Source of the DNA: Halomonas salipaludis
Lineage (GTDB): Bacteria; Pseudomonadota; Gammaproteobacteria; Pseudomonadales; Halomonadaceae
Reading direction: 5' to 3'
NCBI RefSeq assembly: GCF_002286975.1
Contig: NZ_NSKB01000005.1
Coordinates: 310,001-374,000, forward strand
DNA: 64,000 bases
Shown: positions 56,301 through 64,000 of the stretch, piece by piece
Numbering within the stretch: the first letter of the stretch is position 1
Layout of the letters: every line of letters starts with the position of its first letter
Made by a program: the position numbers and the translations under genes
Notes under the pieces: generated by a model
Seen by the model: the letters and a program-made list of their open reading frames with translations, nothing else
What the model was told of the DNA's origin: nothing
Database searches by the model: none

Positions 56301-58210
56301 AGGTGGTGCTCGATCAGACGCATGACGCCGCCTTTACCGGCGACATTGCCGGACTTGCTGGTAACAGCGGTCAAATGGTGAAGCAGGGTAGCGGGAACCT
56401 GGCACTAGATGGTGATTCATCACTCGACTGGACCGTCACCGACGGTGGTCTCCACAGCGCAGCCGTGCGTTTCGGCGGTGATGCGCATCTCGCAGGGGCG
56501 TCAGCCGGATTGACGTTTAGCGATGAGGTGGACGCGCATTATGCCGGCGTGCTGTCGGGAGACGGTACTTTCCTTTATGACGGTACCGCTTCAGTGCTAT
56601 TGACCGGTGACAGTTCGAGCTTTGACGGCACCACTACCGTTGCGGGTGGCACGTTGCTGGTGGGAGATGCCGAAGGTAATGGCAGCCTCGGTGGCGCGCT
56701 CCATATTGATGAAGGTGCCACGCTTGGCGGTTCCGGCTCGGTAGGCGTCACGAAGGTTTTTGGCGGAGGCACCATCGCGCCAGGCAATTCCATCGGCACG
56801 CTGACCGTGGAGGGGGATCTGCTGCTGGATACTGGCGCTCGATATCTGGCAGAGCTGAGTGCGAATGACCACGATGCAGTGATTGTGACCGGAACGGCGA
56901 CAATTGAAGATGCGGCCATCATCCAGTTGACGCCCGCCGACGGCTGGGGCGCGAATGCGACCTTCGCGGATGGGTCGACCTACACCCTGTTCGAGGCAGG
57001 CACTCTGGTCGTGAACGGTGTGCCGGAGCTACGCAACGACTTTGCCTTTCTCGACTTCCACTTCGATGCCACCGCTAGTGCCTTCAATCTGATCAGCCGG
57101 CTATCATCTGCTGCAAGCAACTCGTTCTGTTTGCCGGGTATGAGCGCCAACGCTTGTGGTGCCGGCGATGGCACCTTCTCTCTGGGGGAGGGGCACGACC
57201 TCTACGATCGAGTCCTCAACATGAGCGCCCCACAGGCCGAGCAGGCGCTGAGCCAACTCTCCGGTGAACTGCACGCTTCCGTGCATGGCGCCTTGGTGTC
57301 CGATAGCCGGCTGGCAAGGGAGGCTGCCAATGACCGCCTGCAACGGGCTGGTGGTGGCCACACCACCGTCATGGATAACGTGGCAGTACAGGGCGGCCAT
57401 ACCTACTGGGCCCGTTCCCAGGGCAACTGGGGGCGTCAGGGCGGTGACGGCAATGCCGCAAGCATCAAGCGCGAGCTGGCTGGGGGCTTCGTGGGCGTGG
57501 ATACCGAGATCGGCGAGCGGGCGCGCGCCGGTATGATGAGCGGCTATACCCGCAGTGATATCCGTGCCCGGGAGGGGCGTGGCAGTGCCAGCGTGGATAG
57601 CTTTCATCTCGGTGCTTATGCAGCGGGCTCGCTGGACCATGACGGCGCTGAGCTACGCGGCGGTGTGTTCTATGGCTATCACGAGATCGATAGCTCGCGC
57701 CAGGCGCTGGGGCAGTCGCTGGAGGACGAGCGTCGCGCCCAGACCCTGCACGGCTATGCCGAGTTGGCCACCCGCCTAGCGGCTGACCCGCTGATGCTGG
57801 AACCCTTCGTCAATATTGCGCAGATCCATCACCGCGCGGCGAATGGGGAAGAGCGCGGCGGCAGCGCTGCGCTCTCCAGCTCAAGTGAGCGCTATGACAC
57901 CACCGTTGCTACCCTGGGCGTGCGGCCCGAGGCGACCTTCGACATGGACGACTCCAGTGTCAGCGTCTATGGCAGCATCGGTTGGCAGCACGCCCTGGGC
58001 GACACCACCTTCGAGCGCGAGCAGCGTTTCGACGGTGGCGATGCCTTTGGCGTGACCGGTACACCCATTGCCCGGGATAGCGCCGTCGTGAGCGCTGGGG
58101 TTCAGGTCACGCTGAGTGAGCATGCTGCCTTGGGAGTCTCTTATGCGGGGCAGTATGCGGATGGCAGCGAGGACCACAGGGCGCAGGTGAGTATGGAGTG
58201 GCGTTTCTGA
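53342..58210 (+). CDS. Autotransporter with ESPR signal and glycine-rich repeats
   Basis: A 1,622-residue type Va secreted surface protein. Residues 1-30 are an extended signal peptide region (MNHIYNSIFNRSLGIWLAVAE, cf. NKxYRxxW...A..A), with the hydrophobic core at 50-62. Residues 101-270 hold 33-residue Gly-rich repeats. Passenger-associated transport repeats occur near residues 560-660 and 1070-1180 (TTVFGGTLRVG, SGATLGGSGRIG, GATLAPGNSMGTL and similar). A beta-barrel of about 270 residues ends the protein (last residue Phe in MEWRF). Passenger function is unknown; beta-helical adhesin is most likely. Two Cys in the linker (CLPGMSANAC) may form a disulfide. An AraC regulator precedes it by 124 nt. 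Confidence 0.93.
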   Translation: MNHIYNSIFNRSLGIWLAVAETARARGKGRRRARRPSATSGWHGYPTAASWTVMLSLLIPGESPLADPTVIPEEQEVIGSAGGSSSRNNGGTGGLALDVSGGSLVNEGTIAGGEGGASTHANGGRGGQGVRFDGGSLSNIGSIAGGRGGESVFGYGRDGGTALVFIGSDLYNDGTIHGGRGGESTHSNGGRGGEGVHFDGDSLFNMGSIAGGRGGESVHGNASDGGAGLSFSGTRFINQGTVAGADGGDSSFLNGGDGGMGAILTDDGVVFDNAGSISGGRAGRSLVGPSGISGLGGIGMVVEGRDVWVTHSGSIAGGQGRAGRADAMHLNGEDTTLELLSGFSFQGAVRAYGADATLLMNGDGDANIDIGRYHGFSHLEKDGSSYWTLTGGNSADALNVHAGALSISGPSAAANIGVFDVGGNAQGRLIVDAGGRLSAVGGRVGGGAGQGVLTVVGGGSVVDISGDLRVAGEGDGAKGSVILANGGELSVSGDLLMGPGSATGSARLAIGADSIEESEAVAPGLVSANAIRLEREGASVDFNHDSADYGFDAGLVSTSAGFGNLNHYAGTTTLTGDSAGFSGTTTVFGGTLRVGDAQGNGRLGGNVDIRSGATLGGSGRIGNTTIADGATLAPGNSMGTLVVDGDLALASGTLLDFELGSPGVTGDPGSGASDRVTVTGNLTLDGLLSLSQGEGAYDGSAGLGYYRLMTYGGTLTDNGLSIGNTPNIDNAGAFEIQAGSGNVDLFIAALGENTLQHWQGGDGIWNDSSTQWLNRDGETAVTWAGHHAVFRNAPGGFHGGTLSVEGIQAFQGLQFVDEAFLLAGDGQLVTGPDGSEIRVLADDAEISTEITGANGIVKREAGTLILSGQNSYAGGTTIAGGTVRVSDDGNLGSAQGNVTFKGGALATTSSFSSSRAVMFSGNGAFDVADTATLTLSGELAGDGNLTKTGQGTLHLSGANAYGNTFVNSGTLIGSAASISGDIANAGEVVLDQTHDAAFTGDIAGLAGNSGQMVKQGSGNLALDGDSSLDWTVTDGGLHSAAVRFGGDAHLAGASAGLTFSDEVDAHYAGVLSGDGTFLYDGTASVLLTGDSSSFDGTTTVAGGTLLVGDAEGNGSLGGALHIDEGATLGGSGSVGVTKVFGGGTIAPGNSIGTLTVEGDLLLDTGARYLAELSANDHDAVIVTGTATIEDAAIIQLTPADGWGANATFADGSTYTLFEAGTLVVNGVPELRNDFAFLDFHFDATASAFNLISRLSSAASNSFCLPGMSANACGAGDGTFSLGEGHDLYDRVLNMSAPQAEQALSQLSGELHASVHGALVSDSRLAREAANDRLQRAGGGHTTVMDNVAVQGGHTYWARSQGNWGRQGGDGNAASIKRELAGGFVGVDTEIGERARAGMMSGYTRSDIRAREGRGSASVDSFHLGAYAAGSLDHDGAELRGGVFYGYHEIDSSRQALGQSLEDERRAQTLHGYAELATRLAADPLMLEPFVNIAQIHHRAANGEERGGSAALSSSSERYDTTVATLGVRPEATFDMDDSSVSVYGSIGWQHALGDTTFEREQRFDGGDAFGVTGTPIARDSAVVSAGVQVTLSEHAALGVSYAGQYADGSEDHRAQVSMEWRF
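53642..54142 (+). repeat. 99-bp (33-residue) tandem repeats in the autotransporter passenger
   Basis: Units start at 53642, 53741, 53840, 53939 and 54038, with a degenerate sixth unit from about 54143. Each encodes the pattern G-x-S/x-L-x-N-x-G-T/S-I-x-G-G-x-G-G-x-S plus a Gly/Asn-rich half. Units 1-2 and 3-4 resemble each other most, with 198-bp periodicity, suggesting duplication of a two-unit block. Such repeats expand and contract by recombination. Confidence 0.8.
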
Positions 58211-58267
58211 TAGTGAGTGCGGCGGAGCCTCGCCGCCACAGCTGGATTGGTGAGGTCGAGAGGTTTG

Positions 58268-58312
58268 CCACCACTATAAAGTTAGTTAGTATAACTAACT
58301 TTATAGTGGTGG
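58268..58312. promoter_or_regulatory. 45-bp perfect palindrome, MarR operator with promoter
   Basis: Arms 58268-58288 and 58292-58312 (21 bp each) are exact inverted complements around GTA; the core is GTTAGTTA-GTA-TAACTAAC. A -35 (TTGCCA, 58265-58270) and a -10 (TATAAC, 58290-58295, or AGTATA two bases earlier) overlap it. The right end contains the GGAG ribosome-binding site region of marR, whose ATG is 9 nt further on. It is placed ideally for autorepression. Confidence 0.8.
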
Positions 58313-58321
58313 AGATATACC

Positions 58322-58750
58322 ATGACGCTCGAAGCGGACCTGAAGAACCTGGGCTGGGAGATATGGAACCGCTGGCGGGAGCATGGCCGGCGCAGCGGCA
58401 GCATGGAACTCACCGCTGCTGAGCTCGACTACCTCTATGCCCTGCTCTCGACGCCCGATGGGATGCGCCTGACGCAACTGGCCGCCTTGCTGCGGGTCAG
58501 CAAGGCCTCGGCAAGCACCATGGTCAGCAAGCTGGAGGCGCGTGGCTACCTCCATCGCTCGGCCTGTCCGGAAGATGGACGGGCCGTGCTTTTGCATGCG
58601 ACGGACAAAGCGCGACACATTGAGAAGGAGGAGCACGACGTCTATGCGGAAACCGCCGCTGCGCTACGGCAGGGGCTGGATGAGCATGAACGGCGTGAGC
58701 TGGAGCGCTTGCTGGACAAGGCCTGCAAGGGATTCAGGAGGGACGACTGA
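58322..58750 (+). CDS. MarR-family transcriptional regulator
   Basis: A 142-residue winged-helix regulator. The DNA-recognition part is LTQLAALLRVSKASASTMVSKLEARGYLHRSACPEDGRAV (residues about 55-94), with the typical wing D-x-R at EDGRAV. The dimerisation helices lie at both ends. A 45-bp palindrome covers its promoter, so autorepression is expected. The stop overlaps the MATE gene start by one base (TGATG); the pair probably responds to a toxic compound that MarR releases DNA for. GGTGGAG lies 8 nt before the ATG. Confidence 0.92.
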   Translation: MTLEADLKNLGWEIWNRWREHGRRSGSMELTAAELDYLYALLSTPDGMRLTQLAALLRVSKASASTMVSKLEARGYLHRSACPEDGRAVLLHATDKARHIEKEEHDVYAETAAALRQGLDEHERRELERLLDKACKGFRRDD

Positions 58751-60066
58751 TGCATTCCGGCTCGATCACCCGTGCCTACTGGCGCTATACCCTGCCGGCC
58801 GTCATGGCGCTGATGGTCAGCGGCATGTATCAGGTGGTAGACGGTATCTTTATCGGCCATGCCATTGGCGAGCCGGGGTTGGCCGGCATCACCATGGCCG
58901 TGCCGGCAGTCATCGTGCTGCTGGCGGTAGGCATCATGCTGGGCGTCGGGGCCGGTGCCCAGTGCTCGATCGCCCAGGGGCGCGGTGACGAGCCGCGAGC
59001 GGCTGTGATGCTGGGGCAGGGTGGCTGGCTACTGGGTCTGCTCGGGGTGCCGGTGGGTGCGCTGATCCTGTTTGCTGGCGACGCCTTCCTGGCCTTCCAG
59101 GGGGCGACGGGGCAGGTCGCCCAGCTGGCGGGCGACTACCTGGCGGTGATGGCCTGGGGCTCACCGCTGGTGGTCGCCAGCCTGGCACTGCCGTTCTGGG
59201 TGCGTAACCTGGGCGCTCCGCGGTTGGCGACCCTGGCCATGGTGATAGGTGCCTTGACCAATATTGCCTTCGACTACGCCTTTATCCTGTGGCTTGGCTG
59301 GGGGCTCAAGGGGGCCGCCCTGGCCACGCTGCTGGCGGAGAGCCTCACCGCTCTGGTCTGCCTGGGCTATCTGGTCAGTCGCCAAGCCCCCATCCGCCTG
59401 CGTTTGCAGCCACTGCGTCTCGGTGCCTGTCGGTCGGTGCTGGGCACCGGGGTGTCGAGCATGCTGATGTATCTCTATCTCGGCGTGGTGACGATACTGC
59501 ACAACATGCTGCTGATGAAGTATGGCGGGCCAGTGCAGGTCGCGGCCTATGCCATCACCGGCTACCTGTTGGCCTTCTACTACATGCTGGCCGAAGGGGT
59601 GGCCAACGGCATGCAGCCCCTGATCAGCTACTTCCATGGGGCGCGCCGGGGCAGCCATATCAAGCGGGTCTTTCGCCTGGGGCTGTATACCGCCATCGGG
59701 CTCGGCGCGGGGATGGTGGCGGCGCTGATGCTATGGCCCGAGAGCATCGCCGGTATCTTCATCTCCGACGACGCCAGGCTTCTGGCAGCGACTGCCCTGG
59801 GCGTTCGCCTGCACCTCTTCGCACTGTTCCTGGATGGCTTCATCGTGTTGGCGGCCTGCTTCTTCCAGTCGATGGGGCTGGGGCGCCAGGCAGTGCTGAT
59901 CACCCTGGGGAACATCGTTATCCAGGTGCCCTTCCTGGCCCTGCTGCCCCTGGTGATGGGGCTGAACGGGGTGTGGCTGGCACTGCCGCTCTCCAATCTG
60001 CTGCTGGCATCCGTGGTGCTGGCGATGGTATTGCGGCGGTGGCGACGCCTGGAGGTGCCTGCATAG
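58750..60066 (+). CDS. MATE-family multidrug efflux transporter
   Basis: A 438-residue protein with 12 membrane segments in two MATE halves. Segment 1 carries TLPAVMALMVSGMYQVVDGIFIG; GAGAQCSIAQGRGD near residue 70 and SSMLMYLYLGVVTIL near residue 237 match the family. Substrates are cationic drugs or metabolites expelled using sodium or proton gradients; it looks nearest to the MepA-like branch. One-base overlap with marR gives coupled translation, so its expression should follow release of the MarR operator. A long frame in another phase through this gene is a shadow leading into scpA. Confidence 0.92.
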   Translation: MHSGSITRAYWRYTLPAVMALMVSGMYQVVDGIFIGHAIGEPGLAGITMAVPAVIVLLAVGIMLGVGAGAQCSIAQGRGDEPRAAVMLGQGGWLLGLLGVPVGALILFAGDAFLAFQGATGQVAQLAGDYLAVMAWGSPLVVASLALPFWVRNLGAPRLATLAMVIGALTNIAFDYAFILWLGWGLKGAALATLLAESLTALVCLGYLVSRQAPIRLRLQPLRLGACRSVLGTGVSSMLMYLYLGVVTILHNMLLMKYGGPVQVAAYAITGYLLAFYYMLAEGVANGMQPLISYFHGARRGSHIKRVFRLGLYTAIGLGAGMVAALMLWPESIAGIFISDDARLLAATALGVRLHLFALFLDGFIVLAACFFQSMGLGRQAVLITLGNIVIQVPFLALLPLVMGLNGVWLALPLSNLLLASVVLAMVLRRWRRLEVPA

Positions 60067-60146
60067 CGCGGCGCTGTCTGCCGCGGCACCATCTTGGTAG
60101 ACTGTCCGATTACTGCATCGGGCAATATCGAGAGGCCAGGCCACGC

Positions 60147-61061
60147 GTGAGCGAGACGCCTACCACCGTCGTCGAAGAGAGCCAGGCGCCGCAGCAGGGC
60201 GAGCTGTTCGCGCGGGTGCTCGACGAGCCGGTCTATGCGCCGCCGGAGGATCTGTATATTCCGCCGGAGGCGCTGCGGGTGTTCCTCGAGACCTTCGAGG
60301 GGCCGCTGGATCTGCTGCTCTATCTGATCCGGCGCCAGAACCTGGATATCCTGACCATCGACGTGGCTGCCATCACCCATCAGTACATCGAGTACGTCGA
60401 GCTGATGAAGGCGATGGAGATCGAGCTGGCCGGCGAGTACCTGCTGATGGCGGCGATGCTGGCCGAGATCAAGTCGCGTACGCTGCTGCCGCGACCGCCC
60501 AAGGGTGATGACGAGGACGACGAGGGCGATCCGCGGGCCGAGCTGATCCGCCGCCTGCAGGAGTACGAGCGGCTCAAGCACGCTGCCGAGGCGCTGGGTG
60601 AGCTGCCGCGCTTGGGGCGTGACTGGTTTCCCGCCCAGGCCGGATTGCCGCCGCTGGAGTCGCGGGTCATTCATCCCGAGGTCGAACTCGACGAGCTATT
60701 GGCGGCGCTGTCGGGTATCCTGCGCCGCGCCGAGCTGACCCAGTCGCACCAGATCAGCCGCGAGGTGCTCTCGACCCGCGAGCGCATGCTGGCGATCATG
60801 GCGCGGCTCGAGCATCAGCACTACACCCCCTTCGAGGCGCTGTTCACCCTCGAGGAGGGGCGTGCAGGGGTGATCGTGACCTTTATGGCGATCCTCGAGC
60901 TCGCCAAGGAGGCGCTGATCGAGATCGTGCAAAATGTGCCGCTGTCGCCGATCCACGTGCGTGCGCGACTGGCCGGCGACGCCGGCGAGGCTCACGACGA
61001 CGCAGAACACGAGGCGGGCGAGAGCCCGTTCGACCACGAGGAAGCGCTACCGCCATCATGA
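60147..61061 (+). CDS. scpA: Segregation and condensation protein A
   Basis: A 304-residue kleisin-type subunit of the SMC-ScpAB complex, important for chromosome compaction and segregation. The N-terminal part has FLETFEGPLDLLLYLIRRQN near residue 50 and a helical SMC-contact region with YLLMAAMLAEIKSRTLLP near residue 98; the C-terminal winged-helix part ends near residue 275 with an acidic tail. Start is GTG 60147 (VSETPTTVVEE), with AGG-rich DNA upstream; a longer frame runs back into the MATE gene. ATGA overlap links it to scpB. Its presence suggests an SMC system rather than MukBEF. Confidence 0.92.
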   Translation: MSETPTTVVEESQAPQQGELFARVLDEPVYAPPEDLYIPPEALRVFLETFEGPLDLLLYLIRRQNLDILTIDVAAITHQYIEYVELMKAMEIELAGEYLLMAAMLAEIKSRTLLPRPPKGDDEDDEGDPRAELIRRLQEYERLKHAAEALGELPRLGRDWFPAQAGLPPLESRVIHPEVELDELLAALSGILRRAELTQSHQISREVLSTRERMLAIMARLEHQHYTPFEALFTLEEGRAGVIVTFMAILELAKEALIEIVQNVPLSPIHVRARLAGDAGEAHDDAEHEAGESPFDHEEALPPS

Positions 61062-61861
61062 ACAAGCGCATCAGCGACCCGGTGAGCCCCCTGGACGAGA
61101 TTCTCGAGGCGGCGCTGCTGGCCGCCGGCGAGCCGCTCTCGCCGGAGCGGCTCGAGGCGCTGTTCGACGACCATGAGCGGCCGCCGCGTAGCGAGCTGCG
61201 CGCGGCGCTGGCGCGACTCGGTGAGCGCCTCGACCAGGGCGCCCTGGAGCTGATCGAAACCGCCTCGGGGTTTCAGCTGCGGATTCGCTCGCGGCTCTCG
61301 CCGTGGGTGTCGCGGCTGTGGGACGAGCGCCCGCAGCGCTACTCGCGGGCGCTACTCGAGACCCTGGCGCTGATCGCTTATCGCCAACCGGTGACCCGCG
61401 GCGATATCGAGGAGGTGCGCGGGGTGGCGGTGAGTAGCTCGATCATGCGTACCCTGGCCGAGCGTGGCTGGATCCGCGTGGTCGGCCAGCGCGACGTGCC
61501 GGGGCGGCCATCGGTGTATGCCACCACCCGGCAGTTCCTCGATGACTTCGGTCTCAAAACGCTGGATGCGTTGCCGCCGATGCACGAGCTCAAGGATTTC
61601 GAAGAGCGCCTGGTCGACTACGAGCAGGGCGAGGCGCGAGATGCCGAAGCGCGTGAGCGGATCGCGCGGGACGATAGTCAGCAGCAGGCGACGACCGGGA
61701 CGGTCGACGCCGAATCACACGCCGGGACGGCGTCCACGCGGCCCAGGCTGAGCTTCGCCGATCTCGAAGCCCGCCTTGCCGAACGCGCCCCCGAGAGCGT
61801 CGCCGATGACGGACGCGGGGGCGTGGAACCCTCTACAGACGAGATGTCAGACGACTCATGA
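61058..61861 (+). CDS. scpB: Segregation and condensation protein B
   Basis: A 267-residue protein with two winged-helix domains (about 10-85 and 95-170), including [25 protein letters not shown] near residue 98, the best-conserved ScpB stretch, and [18 protein letters not shown] near residue 148. It dimerises and binds ScpA in the SMC complex. The C-terminal 80 residues are acidic, low-complexity and variable. It overlaps scpA and rluB by 4 nt each; scpA-scpB-rluB is a conserved order. Confidence 0.93.
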   Translation: MNKRISDPVSPLDEILEAALLAAGEPLSPERLEALFDDHERPPRSELRAALARLGERLDQGALELIETASGFQLRIRSRLSPWVSRLWDERPQRYSRALLETLALIAYRQPVTRGDIEEVRGVAVSSSIMRTLAERGWIRVVGQRDVPGRPSVYATTRQFLDDFGLKTLDALPPMHELKDFEERLVDYEQGEARDAEARERIARDDSQQQATTGTVDAESHAGTASTRPRLSFADLEARLAERAPESVADDGRGGVEPSTDEMSDDS

Positions 61862-62715
61862 CGACTACCACTGAAAAATTGCAGAAGGTCCTGGCGCGCG
61901 CCGGCCTGGGCTCGCGCCGCGAGATGGAAACCGCGATCAGCGCCGGGCGCGTCAAGGTCAACGGCAAGTTGGCGACCCTCGGCGATCGCATCGAGATGCG
62001 CGACAAGGTCACCTTCGACGACCGCCCGGTGACCCTGCGCGGCGCCGAGGAGACACCGCGACGGGTGATCATGTACAACAAGCCCGAGGGCGAGCTGTGC
62101 ACGCGCAAGGACCCGGAAGGGCGGCGCACCGTATTCGAGCGCCTGCCGCGTCTCAAGGGCGAGCGCTGGATCGCCATCGGTCGTTTGGATATCAATACCA
62201 GCGGCCTGTTGCTGTTCACCACCGACGGTGAGCTGGCCAACAAGCTGATGCACCCCTCCACCGAAGTGGAGCGCGAATATGCGGTACGGGTGATGGGCGA
62301 GGTGCGCCGCGAGCAGGTGGTGGCAATGGTCGAGGGCGTGATGCTCGACGACGGCCCGGCGCGCTTCAGCGACGTCCAGGAGTTCGGTGGCGAGGGCATC
62401 AACACCTGGTTCCACGTGGTGATCCTGGAGGGCCGCAACCGCGAGGTGCGCCGGCTATGGGAATCCCAGGGGCTCACCGTCAGCCGCCTCAAGCGGGTGC
62501 GCTACGGCAATATCTTCCTCGACAAGCGTGCCAAAGCGGGCGAGTGGACCGAGCTGACCCAGGACGAGGTCGACGATCTCGCGACCCTGGCGGGGCTTGC
62601 CAGCCGCAAGGTGCCGGAGTTGACGCCGGACGAGAAGAACCGCTGGAGCCGCGACAAGAACAAGCGGCGCCCGGTGCAGGCAATGCGCAAGCCGAAGGGT
62701 ACGCGTAAGTCCTGA
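61858..62715 (+). CDS. rluB: 23S rRNA pseudouridine synthase B
   Basis: A 285-residue RsuA-family enzyme modifying U2605 of 23S rRNA (E. coli numbering). An S4 RNA-binding domain ([20 protein letters not shown], residues about 6-60) precedes the catalytic domain with [14 protein letters not shown] near residue 107 holding the catalytic Asp, and [16 protein letters not shown] near residue 189. The C-terminal tail is basic. ATGA overlap with scpB gives translational coupling. The end of this gene is followed by the tRNA-Lys promoter. Confidence 0.93.
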   Translation: MTTTTEKLQKVLARAGLGSRREMETAISAGRVKVNGKLATLGDRIEMRDKVTFDDRPVTLRGAEETPRRVIMYNKPEGELCTRKDPEGRRTVFERLPRLKGERWIAIGRLDINTSGLLLFTTDGELANKLMHPSTEVEREYAVRVMGEVRREQVVAMVEGVMLDDGPARFSDVQEFGGEGINTWFHVVILEGRNREVRRLWESQGLTVSRLKRVRYGNIFLDKRAKAGEWTELTQDEVDDLATLAGLASRKVPELTPDEKNRWSRDKNKRRPVQAMRKPKGTRKS

Positions 62716-62753
62716 GACGGGAACGAAACGCTCGGGAGTTGGCACGAAAAGGC

Positions 62754-62782
62754 TTGTCATCACCGGGCGCCATGGGTAATAT
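62754..62782 (+). promoter_or_regulatory. Sigma-70 promoter of the tRNA-Lys pair
   Basis: TTGTCA (62754-62759), 17-nt spacer, TATA-box TAATAT (62777-62782). A GC-rich discriminator (GTGCGCCC) follows, typical of stringently controlled stable-RNA promoters. It lies 57 nt before the first tRNA. Confidence 0.75.
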
Positions 62783-62838
62783 GTGCGCCCTGTCGGGAGG
62801 GGAAACATGACGTAGCCCCTGTCGCCAGATGGCGCGGC

Positions 62839-62914
62839 GGGTCGTTAGCTCAGTTGGTAGAGCAGTTGGCTTTTAACCAATTGGTCGTAGGTTCGAATCC
62901 TACACGACCCACCA
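62839..62914 (+). tRNA. tRNA-Lys (anticodon UUU), copy 1
   Basis: A 76-nt tRNA including encoded CCA. Acceptor stem GGGTCGT (62839-62845) pairs with ACGACCC (62904-62910). D-arm GCTC/GAGC, anticodon loop CTTTTAA, T-loop TTCGAAT. The anticodon TTT reads AAA/AAG lysine codons. No variable-arm extension. Confidence 0.98.
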
Positions 62915-62952
62915 TATCCGCCGCTGCGTAAGCGCCTGTTGCTTACGGTTGC

Positions 62953-63028
62953 GGGTCGTTAGCTCAGTTGGTAGAGCAGTTGGCTTTTAACCAATTGGTC
63001 GTAGGTTCGAATCCTACACGACCCACCA
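62953..63028 (+). tRNA. tRNA-Lys (anticodon UUU), copy 2
   Basis: Identical in sequence to the first copy, 114 nt downstream start to start, with a 38-nt spacer that contains no promoter-like hexamers. Processed from one precursor with copy 1. The CCA end is encoded. Confidence 0.98.
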
Positions 63029-63040
63029 GAATGTGTTCGA

Positions 63041-63071
63041 AACGCCCCGGCGCTCCAAGCGTCGGGGCGTT
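63041..63071 (+). terminator. Intrinsic terminator of the tRNA-Lys operon
   Basis: AACGCCCCGGCGCT (63041-63054), CCA loop, AGCGTCGGGGCGTT (63058-63071) form a 14-bp stem with one mismatch, followed by TTCGTTTG. Confidence 0.85.
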
Positions 63072-63138
63072 TTCGTTTGTGGACACTTTTGTGCACCTTG
63101 GGGGAGCAATTCGGCGGCGTTGTGGTCTAGAATAGGGC

Positions 63139-63243
63139 AAGACAGACGCGGCGGGAGACGCCGAGGAATACTGTCTTCTGGCGTGTGCCGCCGGGCAGAG
63201 AGTCCGTCACGGTACACCTGGTACATGCAGGGGGAGCCCCTGC
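63139..63243 (+). promoter_or_regulatory. Structured leader of nadA
   Basis: Three stems lie between a TAGAAT hexamer (63126-63131) and the nadA start: AAGACAG (63139-63145) with CTGTCTT (63171-63177), enclosing CGGCG-GGAGA-CGCCG (63149-63163), and GCAGGGG-GAG-CCCCTGC (63227-63243) just before the ATG. The last could influence ribosome access. No known riboswitch class was recognised. Confidence 0.4.
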
Positions 63244-63263
63244 CAGTCACAGTGGTAGACACG

Positions 63264-64000
63264 ATGACGATCATGACTTCCCGCGCCGAGGTGCAAGAGC
63301 ACCTGGCCCGCGCCTACTGCCCGACGCGGATTCCCGCCGAGGATGAAGCGCGCGTCGATGAAATCAAGCGACTGCTGAAGGCGCATAACGCCGTGCTGGT
63401 CGCTCACTATTACACCGATGATGCCATCCAGCAGCTCGCCGAAGAGACCGGCGGCTGCGTGGCTGACTCCTTGGAGATGGCCCGCTTCGGCGCCCGCCAC
63501 GAGGCCGAGACCCTGGTGGTGGCCGGGGTGCGCTTCATGGGCGAGACGGCCAAGATCCTGTCGCCGGAAAAACGCGTATTGATGCCGACCCTGGAGGCGA
63601 CCTGCTCGCTGGATATCGGCTGCCCGGCCGATGAGTTCGCGGCCTTCTGCGACCAGCATCCGGAGCGCACCGTGGTGGTCTATGCCAATACTTCGGCGGC
63701 GGTCAAGGCACGCGCCGACTGGGTGGTGACCTCGTCCATCGCGGTGGACGTGATCGAGCACCTCCAGGCTCGCGGCGAAAAGATCCTGTGGGCACCGGAC
63801 AAACACCTGGGCAGCTATATCCAGAAGCAGACCGGCGCCGACATGCTGCTGTGGGACGGCGCCTGCATCGTCCACGAGGAGTTCAAGGCCAAGGGCATCC
63901 AGGACCTCAAGGCGCTGTATCCTGACGCCGCGGTGCTGGTGCACCCCGAGTCCCCTGAGCCGGTGGTGGGCCTGGCCGACGTGGCTGGCTCCACCTCGCA
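63264..64000 (+). CDS. nadA: Quinolinate synthase, N-terminal part (runs off the window)
   Basis: The first 245 codons of an enzyme of about 350 residues; no stop occurs before the window end. NadA condenses iminoaspartate with dihydroxyacetone phosphate to quinolinate in NAD synthesis and carries a [4Fe-4S] cluster. Visible features: [17 protein letters not shown] near residue 46, [10 protein letters not shown] near 68, [21 protein letters not shown] near 90, the cluster Cys in [15 protein letters not shown] near 115, [13 protein letters not shown] near 143 and HPESP near 232. ATG 63264 is used; ATG 63273 in the same frame is an alternative. A structured leader precedes it. Confidence 0.93.
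   Translation, partial: MTIMTSRAEVQEHLARAYCPTRIPAEDEARVDEIKRLLKAHNAVLVAHYYTDDAIQQLAEETGGCVADSLEMARFGARHEAETLVVAGVRFMGETAKILSPEKRVLMPTLEATCSLDIGCPADEFAAFCDQHPERTVVVYANTSAAVKARADWVVTSSIAVDVIEHLQARGEKILWAPDKHLGSYIQKQTGADMLLWDGACIVHEEFKAKGIQDLKALYPDAAVLVHPESPEPVVGLADVAGSTS

Noticed and set aside
59289-60146. Upstream extension of the scpA frame through the MATE gene
   Set aside because: The MATE protein is clear in its own frame; ScpA similarity begins only after GTG 60147.

Overview
The window is a high-GC gammaproteobacterial chromosome segment. The mix of TRAP and tripartite tricarboxylate transporters, purL-mltF, dbpA with a RIO kinase, scpA-scpB-rluB and several intergenic palindromic elements fits Halomonas or a close Halomonadaceae relative. 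This is inferred from protein sequence recalled from memory, with no database search. No prophage, complete insertion sequence or CRISPR array is visible.

Layout. 1-4401 (+): end of tctC, then tctB-tctA and two enzymes for a four-carbon sugar acid (OtnK-like kinase, OtnC-like aldolase/decarboxylase). 4475-9514 (-): GATase1-AraC regulator, TRAP transporter dctP-dctQ-dctM, and a proline-racemase-superfamily enzyme whose second catalytic Cys is replaced by Gly. 9688-12265 (+): three overlapping membrane genes (DUF2157, DUF4401, GDYXXLXY) of unknown function. 12341-15780: GGDEF-EAL protein, an AT-rich stretch with an XRE regulator, and a small membrane protein. 15928-18480: two cspA paralogs with matching leaders flank an MscS channel. 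18732-24955: a sigma-54 module in which an AcoR-type activator is divergent from a flavin monooxygenase/butanediol-dehydrogenase operon, with a near-consensus -24/-12 promoter and twin palindromes between them; yghU follows. 25026-29962: RlpA-like protein, two diguanylate cyclases and small genes, including a 38-codon ORF with its own promoter, operator-like palindrome and ribosome-binding site. 30129-34617: dbpA, RIO kinase, and a chemoreceptor with a consensus flagellar sigma-28 promoter. 34865-42751: small enzymes, a rhomboid, a metal-ligand-free M24 protein, a YebC-family protein, a secreted bifunctional-nuclease/PDZ protein, TSUP permease, tesB and tadA. 42748-52185: a cyclase with mltF, then purL and radD. 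52237-60066: AraC regulator, a 1,622-residue autotransporter, and a marR-MATE pair under a 45-bp perfect palindrome. 60147-64000: scpA-scpB-rluB, two identical tRNA-Lys genes, and the start of nadA.

The best leads for something undescribed are the sigma-54 monooxygenase module, the Cys/Gly racemase-family enzyme beside its own TRAP transporter, the DUF2157/DUF4401/GDYXXLXY trio, the 38-codon ORF with its operator, and the repeat-rich autotransporter. Most other regions are housekeeping or ordinary accessory genes. Many long open frames opposite high-GC genes (up to 999 codons opposite purL) are shadows and are left out.
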